Source of the DNA: Candidatus Tayloriibacteriota bacterium
GTDB lineage: Bacteria > Patescibacteriota > Minisyncoccia > Phycocordibacterales > PALSA-1337
Reading direction: 5' to 3'
Assembly: GCA_026395105.1 (NCBI GenBank)
Contig: JAPLZH010000009.1
Coordinates: 1-8,782 of the forward strand
DNA length: 8,782 nucleotides
Made by a program: the position numbers and the translations under genes
The notes under the pieces: model-generated
Database searches by the model: none
Seen by the model: only the letters and a program-made list of their open reading frames with translations
What the model was told of the DNA's origin: nothing
Shown here: positions 5,075-8,782 of the stretch, piece by piece
Layout of the letters: each line of letters starts with the position of its first letter
How positions within the stretch are numbered: position 1 is the first letter of the stretch

Positions 5075-5885
5075 GCAACAAATCGTCCTCCTTTGCATTC
5101 TTATAGCCATAGTCACGTCTATCGCTACGGGAATAGTTACTGTATCTATTTCTGATCAGGGGCAAAATCCGGGAGTGGTAAATACTGTAAATCAAGTAGT
5201 GGAAAAGACTATTGAGAGAGTAATTAGTCCAGCCACGACGACTGTAATAAAACAGACGGAAAATCGTACTATAATCGTGGGTGTTGAGGAACAGACGGCC
5301 ATAGCGGTGGACAAAGCATCGAAGGCTATAGTTAGAATTTATGATAATACTTCAGGCGCTGAGGTCTATGCTGGATTAGGAGTGATTATGACAAAGGAAG
5401 GTATAGTGGCTGTAGATAAAAATGAACTTCTTTCGACCGCTACTGGAAAATATTCGATAGTTTATCCAGATAAAACAAAATTTACTGGAAAGGTTACCCT
5501 AGACGTAGGAAGCGATTTTGCATTCATATCTCCTATTATCTCTGATCCTAAAAATTCTCCTGCACAGCAAATATTTGCCTCTGCTAATTCTGATACAGTA
5601 AAGCTAGGGCAAAATATACTGATACTTGCGGGGAAGGATAGTTTTATGGTATATCCAGGTATAGTACAGGGTGTCGTGGAGGATAAGATGTCGACGACCA
5701 CGAGAATTGTTAGTCAGATTATAGCCAGCCAGGAATCTAGAAGGGCGTCTTTATCTAGTCCGCTCGTGAATATCGGTGGGGACGTTATCGGCATTAAGAC
5801 ATTTATGAATATGTCAGATGAGTCGAATCCTTTTACACCTATAAACTTCGTGAAGGATAGACTAGCTACGACCACCTTACTTTAA
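5058..5885 (+). CDS. membrane-anchored HtrA-fold protein, apparently catalytically dead
   Basis: This 275-aa protein has one N-terminal membrane helix (about 8-30) and no cleavage-like site, so it is probably anchored with the rest outside. A Thr/Val-rich linker (35-75) leads to a domain that follows the S1C (HtrA/DegP) layout: GLGVIMTKEGIVAV (106-119) matches GSGFIIxxxGxIlT, GSDFAFI (151-157) matches the DLAVL strand, GQNILILAGK (184-193) matches GxxVxAIG, and SLSSPLVNIGGDVIGI (231-246) matches GNSGGPLxNxxGxViGI. The Asp is kept (D153), but the His position is N122 and the nucleophile Ser position is Leu232. No PDZ domain follows; the protein ends soon after the fold. It could be a scaffold, a peptide-binding sensor or an inhibitor rather than a protease. 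Its position directly before clpB (12 nt) suggests co-transcription and a role in protein quality control, which is inference. Confidence 0.72.
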   Translation: MEHLNKQQIVLLCILIAIVTSIATGIVTVSISDQGQNPGVVNTVNQVVEKTIERVISPATTTVIKQTENRTIIVGVEEQTAIAVDKASKAIVRIYDNTSGAEVYAGLGVIMTKEGIVAVDKNELLSTATGKYSIVYPDKTKFTGKVTLDVGSDFAFISPIISDPKNSPAQQIFASANSDTVKLGQNILILAGKDSFMVYPGIVQGVVEDKMSTTTRIVSQIIASQESRRASLSSPLVNIGGDVIGIKTFMNMSDESNPFTPINFVKDRLATTTLL

Positions 5886-5897
5886 TTTTAAAAACAT

Positions 5898-8585
5898 ATG
5901 CCTCCATTAAAAAACTTCACTACAAAAGCGAAAGAAGCCATAAAGCGTGCACATGAATTAGCCATAGAACGCGGGCAGAATCATGTTAATCCTATGCACC
6001 TCTTAACTGCACTCGTCCTTCAGGATGAGAGCATGGTTATTTCTATTTTAGATAAGTTAGAAGTGGACACAATGATGCTAACGGATCATGTAATGGAGGC
6101 CATAGAAGCACCTGAAAGTAATTCCACCCTTACTCCATCTTATCAAATTTATTTAACACAGGACTTAGCACAGATATTAGAGGTCAGCGCTCGCGCCGCG
6201 GCATCACTTAAAGATGAATTTATCTCCACCGAGCATTTATTTTTAGCATATTTCGACACTCCAGGAGTAGCTCGTGATTTACTACAGAGATTTAAAATTA
6301 CAAAAGAAGGTGTAGTGCATGTTATAGAAGAATTAAGAAAAGGCAAAGAGGGCGGAGTAGAAAAGCCGAAAAAGAATAAAATGCTCGCGAAGTATACTCG
6401 GGACCTTACAGTTTTAGCAAAGCAAAATAAAATCGATCCAGTTATCGGCCGAGATGCTGAGATTTTAAGAATTATTCAGATTCTTTCTAGAAGGACAAAA
6501 AATAATCCTATTTTAATCGGTGAGGCCGGAGTAGGAAAGACAGCTATCGCTGAAGGTTTGGCTATTCGTATAGCACAGGGGGATGTACCGGAATCTTTAA
6601 AAGATAAAGAGCTGGTTTCACTAGATTTAGGAGCACTCGTGGCCGGCACGAAGTACCGCGGTGAATTCGAAGAGCGTCTAAAAAATCTTTTAAAGGAAAT
6701 CGAAAGGGCAGATGGGAAAATTATTTTATTCATAGATGAGATTCATACGCTGGTAGGCGCCGGCGCCTCTGAAGGGTCAATGGATGCATCGAATATGCTA
6801 AAGCCGGCGCTTTCTCGCGGTGAGCTTAGGGCTATAGGCGCTACGACCATTCGTGAATATCAGAAGCATATTGAAAAGGATCCCGCTTTGACTAGACGCT
6901 TTCAGCCTGTCTTTGTAACAGAGCCGTCTACTGATGACGCTGTAACTATCCTCCGTGGCTTAAAAGAAAAGTACGAACTTTTTCACGGAGTTCATATCAC
7001 TGACGAATCTATTCTAGCGGCGGTGAATCTTTCTACTAGATATATTACAGACAGATTTTTGCCTGATAAAACTGTGGACCTCATAGACGAAGCGGCATCA
7101 GCTTTAAAAATTTCTCTAGAAAATATGCCACCAGAGTTAGAGGATACTCGCCGAAAAGTAATGCGTTTAGAAATAGAGCGCGAAGCTTTGAAAAAGGAAA
7201 CTGAAAAGGAGGCAAAGGATAGAATTAAAGTCATAGAAAAGGAGATCGCTGACCTTAAGGAAAAGACTTCCGAATTAGAATTAAAATGGAAGAATGAAAA
7301 AGAAATAATTTCGCAAATAAAGGCTATAAAGAAGGGCCTAGAGCAGGCACGCATTGAGGCTGATCAGGCTGAAAGTCAGGTGGATTTAGCAAAGGCAGCG
7401 GAGATTCGCTATGGAAAAATTCCTGCACTTGAAAAAGATTTGGAAAATAAAAGTAAACGTTTAAAGAAACTTCAGTCTTCACGACGAATCCTAAAAGAAG
7501 AAATCACTGCGCATGATATAGCAGATGTAGTTTCTAGATGGACCGGAATTCCAGTAACGAAGATGATGGAAGAGGAAACTTCTAAGCTTGTCAGAATGGA
7601 GGAAGATTTGAAGAAAAGAATAGTGGGACAAAATGAAGCAGTTAAGAAAATCGCGGATACTATTAAACGTTCACGCGCTGGAATCGCTGATCCGAATAAA
7701 CCCATAGGCTCCTTCCTATTCCTCGGTCCGACAGGAGTCGGGAAAACAGAGCTAACTAAAGCGCTCTCTGAACTTCTTTTCAATGATGAAAAAGCATTAG
7801 TTAGAGTGGATATGTCTGAATATATGGAGAAGCATGCTGTTTCGAAATTAATCGGTGCACCTCCTGGGTATGTCGGCTATGATGAAGGTGGAGGATTAAC
7901 TGAAATAGTTCGTCACAGACCATATTCTGTAATTCTTTTTGATGAGATAGAGAAGGCTCATCCAGAAGTCTTTAATATTCTACTTCAGGTCCTCGATAAC
8001 GGCCGTCTTACTGATTCGAAGGGTCGCCTAGTGAATTTCAAAAACACTGTGATCATAATGACCTCTAATATCGGCGCACAGTACATAGATAAAATGCAGA
8101 AAATCGGCTTTGCGAATGATAAAAGCGAGATGGGCCAGTACGGTGAGGCAAAGGAAAAGATAATGTCGGCTTTAAAAGATTATTTCCGTCCAGAATTTCT
8201 AAATAGAATAGACGATATTATTCTCTTTGACGTTCTATCTCCTGAGGCTATTAAGGAAATTGTAAAAATACAGGTAGAACAGGTTAAGAAGCGTCTCGCT
8301 GAAAAGGATATTAATTTAGAAGTATCAGAAGATGTTTTAGCCTTCCTCGCGAAGGATGGTTATAATCCTCAGTACGGTGCCCGTCCTCTAAAGCGCTTAA
8401 TACAAAATAAAATTCTCACTCCAGTAGCATCTCTCATTATTTCGAAAGGTGTACTTCCTGGCGGAACAGTCTCTGTCGGCTCGAAAAACGGCGAATTTAC
8501 CTTTGACGTTAAAAAGGGAAGTTCTAGAAAAAAACTCGCTGATGCACTAAGTGCTAATTCTAAAGAAAAGGAAAAGGTTGTATAA
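5898..8585 (+). CDS. clpB: ClpB-type AAA+ disaggregase with a ClpC-like IGF loop
   Basis: This hexameric ATPase unfolds proteins and threads them through its pore. Of 895 aa: double Clp-N domain (1-150); AAA1 with Walker A GEAGVGKT (208-215), pore loop Tyr253 in GTKYRGEF, Walker B FIDEIH (D280, E281) and arginine finger region LTRRF (331-335); a long coiled-coil M domain (about 408-535) including YGKIPALEKDLE, typical of ClpB; AAA2 with Walker A GPTGVGKT (610-617), pore loop GYVG (657-660), Walker B LFDEIEKAH (D682, E683) and sensor-2 GARPLKR (828-833). All key residues are present. Between TSNIG and FRPEF it is about nine residues longer than E. coli ClpB and has IGF (736-738), aligning with VGF of ClpC, the ClpP-docking loop. 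Partner (DnaK or ClpP) is therefore open. The charged tail after 870 is extra. No Shine-Dalgarno precedes the ATG; it is 12 nt behind the HtrA-like gene. Confidence 0.93.
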   Translation: MPPLKNFTTKAKEAIKRAHELAIERGQNHVNPMHLLTALVLQDESMVISILDKLEVDTMMLTDHVMEAIEAPESNSTLTPSYQIYLTQDLAQILEVSARAAASLKDEFISTEHLFLAYFDTPGVARDLLQRFKITKEGVVHVIEELRKGKEGGVEKPKKNKMLAKYTRDLTVLAKQNKIDPVIGRDAEILRIIQILSRRTKNNPILIGEAGVGKTAIAEGLAIRIAQGDVPESLKDKELVSLDLGALVAGTKYRGEFEERLKNLLKEIERADGKIILFIDEIHTLVGAGASEGSMDASNMLKPALSRGELRAIGATTIREYQKHIEKDPALTRRFQPVFVTEPSTDDAVTILRGLKEKYELFHGVHITDESILAAVNLSTRYITDRFLPDKTVDLIDEAASALKISLENMPPELEDTRRKVMRLEIEREALKKETEKEAKDRIKVIEKEIADLKEKTSELELKWKNEKEIISQIKAIKKGLEQARIEADQAESQVDLAKAAEIRYGKIPALEKDLENKSKRLKKLQSSRRILKEEITAHDIADVVSRWTGIPVTKMMEEETSKLVRMEEDLKKRIVGQNEAVKKIADTIKRSRAGIADPNKPIGSFLFLGPTGVGKTELTKALSELLFNDEKALVRVDMSEYMEKHAVSKLIGAPPGYVGYDEGGGLTEIVRHRPYSVILFDEIEKAHPEVFNILLQVLDNGRLTDSKGRLVNFKNTVIIMTSNIGAQYIDKMQKIGFANDKSEMGQYGEAKEKIMSALKDYFRPEFLNRIDDIILFDVLSPEAIKEIVKIQVEQVKKRLAEKDINLEVSEDVLAFLAKDGYNPQYGARPLKRLIQNKILTPVASLIISKGVLPGGTVSVGSKNGEFTFDVKKGSSRKKLADALSANSKEKEKVV

Positions 8586-8612
8586 AGTTTGTATAAAGTT
8601 TGTATAAAGTTT
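8580..8612 (+). repeat. three tandem 11-bp repeats at the clpB stop codon
   Basis: GTATAAAGTTT occurs three times without gaps (8580-8590, 8591-8601, 8602-8612). The first copy supplies the last Val codon and the TAA stop of clpB. A related TATAAAGTG follows at 8623-8631, next to the likely end of the IS element. Confidence 0.95.
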
Positions 8613-8621
8613 GCCTTTATG

Positions 8622-8782
8622 ATATAAAGTGTCTGGACTCGAAACCCTCTAGCTACCCCTCAAGTAGGACACTCGAACTTAATAATGAATAATACTCTGT
8701 TGCTGTCCTAAACTCAATACACTCCCTAGGTCGGTCATTCAAGAAGGAATGGATTTCATCTAAATCTTCTTGAGTAACGGTA
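8622..8782 (-). mobile_element. IS30-family insertion sequence, right end (continues past window)
   Basis: It is defined by the transposase C-terminus at 8653-8781. The about 30-60 bp between its stop codon and the 11-bp repeats should hold the terminal inverted repeat (around GTGTCTGGACTCGAAACCC, 8629-8647), but the other end is not in the window, so the border is a guess. Confidence 0.5.
8653..8781 (-). CDS. IS30-family transposase, C-terminal fragment (cut by window edge)
   Basis: The minus strand reads an open frame of 42 residues up to a TAG stop at 8653-8655: TVTQEDLDEIHSFLNDRPRE, then CIEFRTATEYY and SSSVLLEG. The core LNxRPRxxxxFxTxxE is the hallmark end of IS30 DDE transposases, where the family has LNNRPRKxLxxxTPxE. 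Here Asp replaces the second Asn and Ala-Thr replaces Thr-Pro, so it may be divergent or decaying. The DDE catalytic residues lie upstream, outside the window. It faces clpB tail to tail, about 67 bp away. Confidence 0.8.
   Translation of the reverse strand, partial: TVTQEDLDEIHSFLNDRPRECIEFRTATEYYSLLSSSVLLEG

Noticed and set aside
8580..8631. AT-rich repeats as a transcription terminator of clpB
   Set aside because: Only a weak 6-bp ATAAAG/CTTTAT hairpin can form, and no T-run follows it.

Overview
The window looks like a chromosomal segment of a bacterium of the Candidate Phyla Radiation (Patescibacteria, most likely a Parcubacteria-type lineage). This is inferred from four things: a trimmed IF-2 of 537 aa that lacks the long N-terminal region, AT-rich and very compact gene packing, absence of recognisable Shine-Dalgarno sequences, and three of four tRNA genes lacking an encoded CCA. 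No species can be named from the sequence alone.

Layout. 1-324 (+) holds a highly structured RNA whose 3' end has a T-arm-like layout and CCA; I read it as the 3' part of a tmRNA (ssrA) whose 5' end lies outside the window. It meets tRNA-Leu(UAG) head-on through a perfect 39-bp inverted repeat (301-380) that contains a two-way terminator. Then, on the minus strand, come tRNA-Leu(UAG), tRNA-Lys(CUU) and tRNA-Leu(UAA), apparently one operon with a promoter at 679-708. A small coiled-coil protein (725-1168) follows, and 1169-1296 shows nothing recognisable. Next is a minus-strand translation block read in the order DUF4446 membrane protein, infB, rbfA, tRNA-Cys. The rbfA stop codon lies inside the tRNA-Cys acceptor stem. 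A tight divergent promoter region near 3827-3856 separates this block from a plus-strand block: an IscS/NifS-type cysteine desulfurase, a membrane-anchored HtrA-fold protein that has lost its catalytic residues, and a ClpB-type AAA+ disaggregase carrying a ClpC-like IGF loop. The window closes with three 11-bp repeats at the clpB stop codon and the C-terminus of an IS30-family transposase on the minus strand.

How the parts fit. The minus block supplies translation initiation (IF-2), 30S maturation (RbfA) and tRNAs. The plus block supplies sulfur for tRNA modification or Fe-S clusters and protein quality control. The candidate tmRNA belongs to ribosome rescue, and the rbfA/tRNA-Cys overlap would be expected to create non-stop rbfA mRNA after RNase P processing.

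The most informative pattern is regulatory. Three genes (rbfA, the DUF4446 gene, the HtrA-like gene) have a perfect TATAAT exactly 7 nt before the ATG, and a fourth (the coiled-coil gene) has TAAAAT 6 nt before it. This is the geometry expected for leaderless mRNAs and also decides one start codon. The junction in the inverted repeat, the two-family Clp features and the dead protease-like protein are the other points worth checking. I do not see a complete novel defence or mobile system here.
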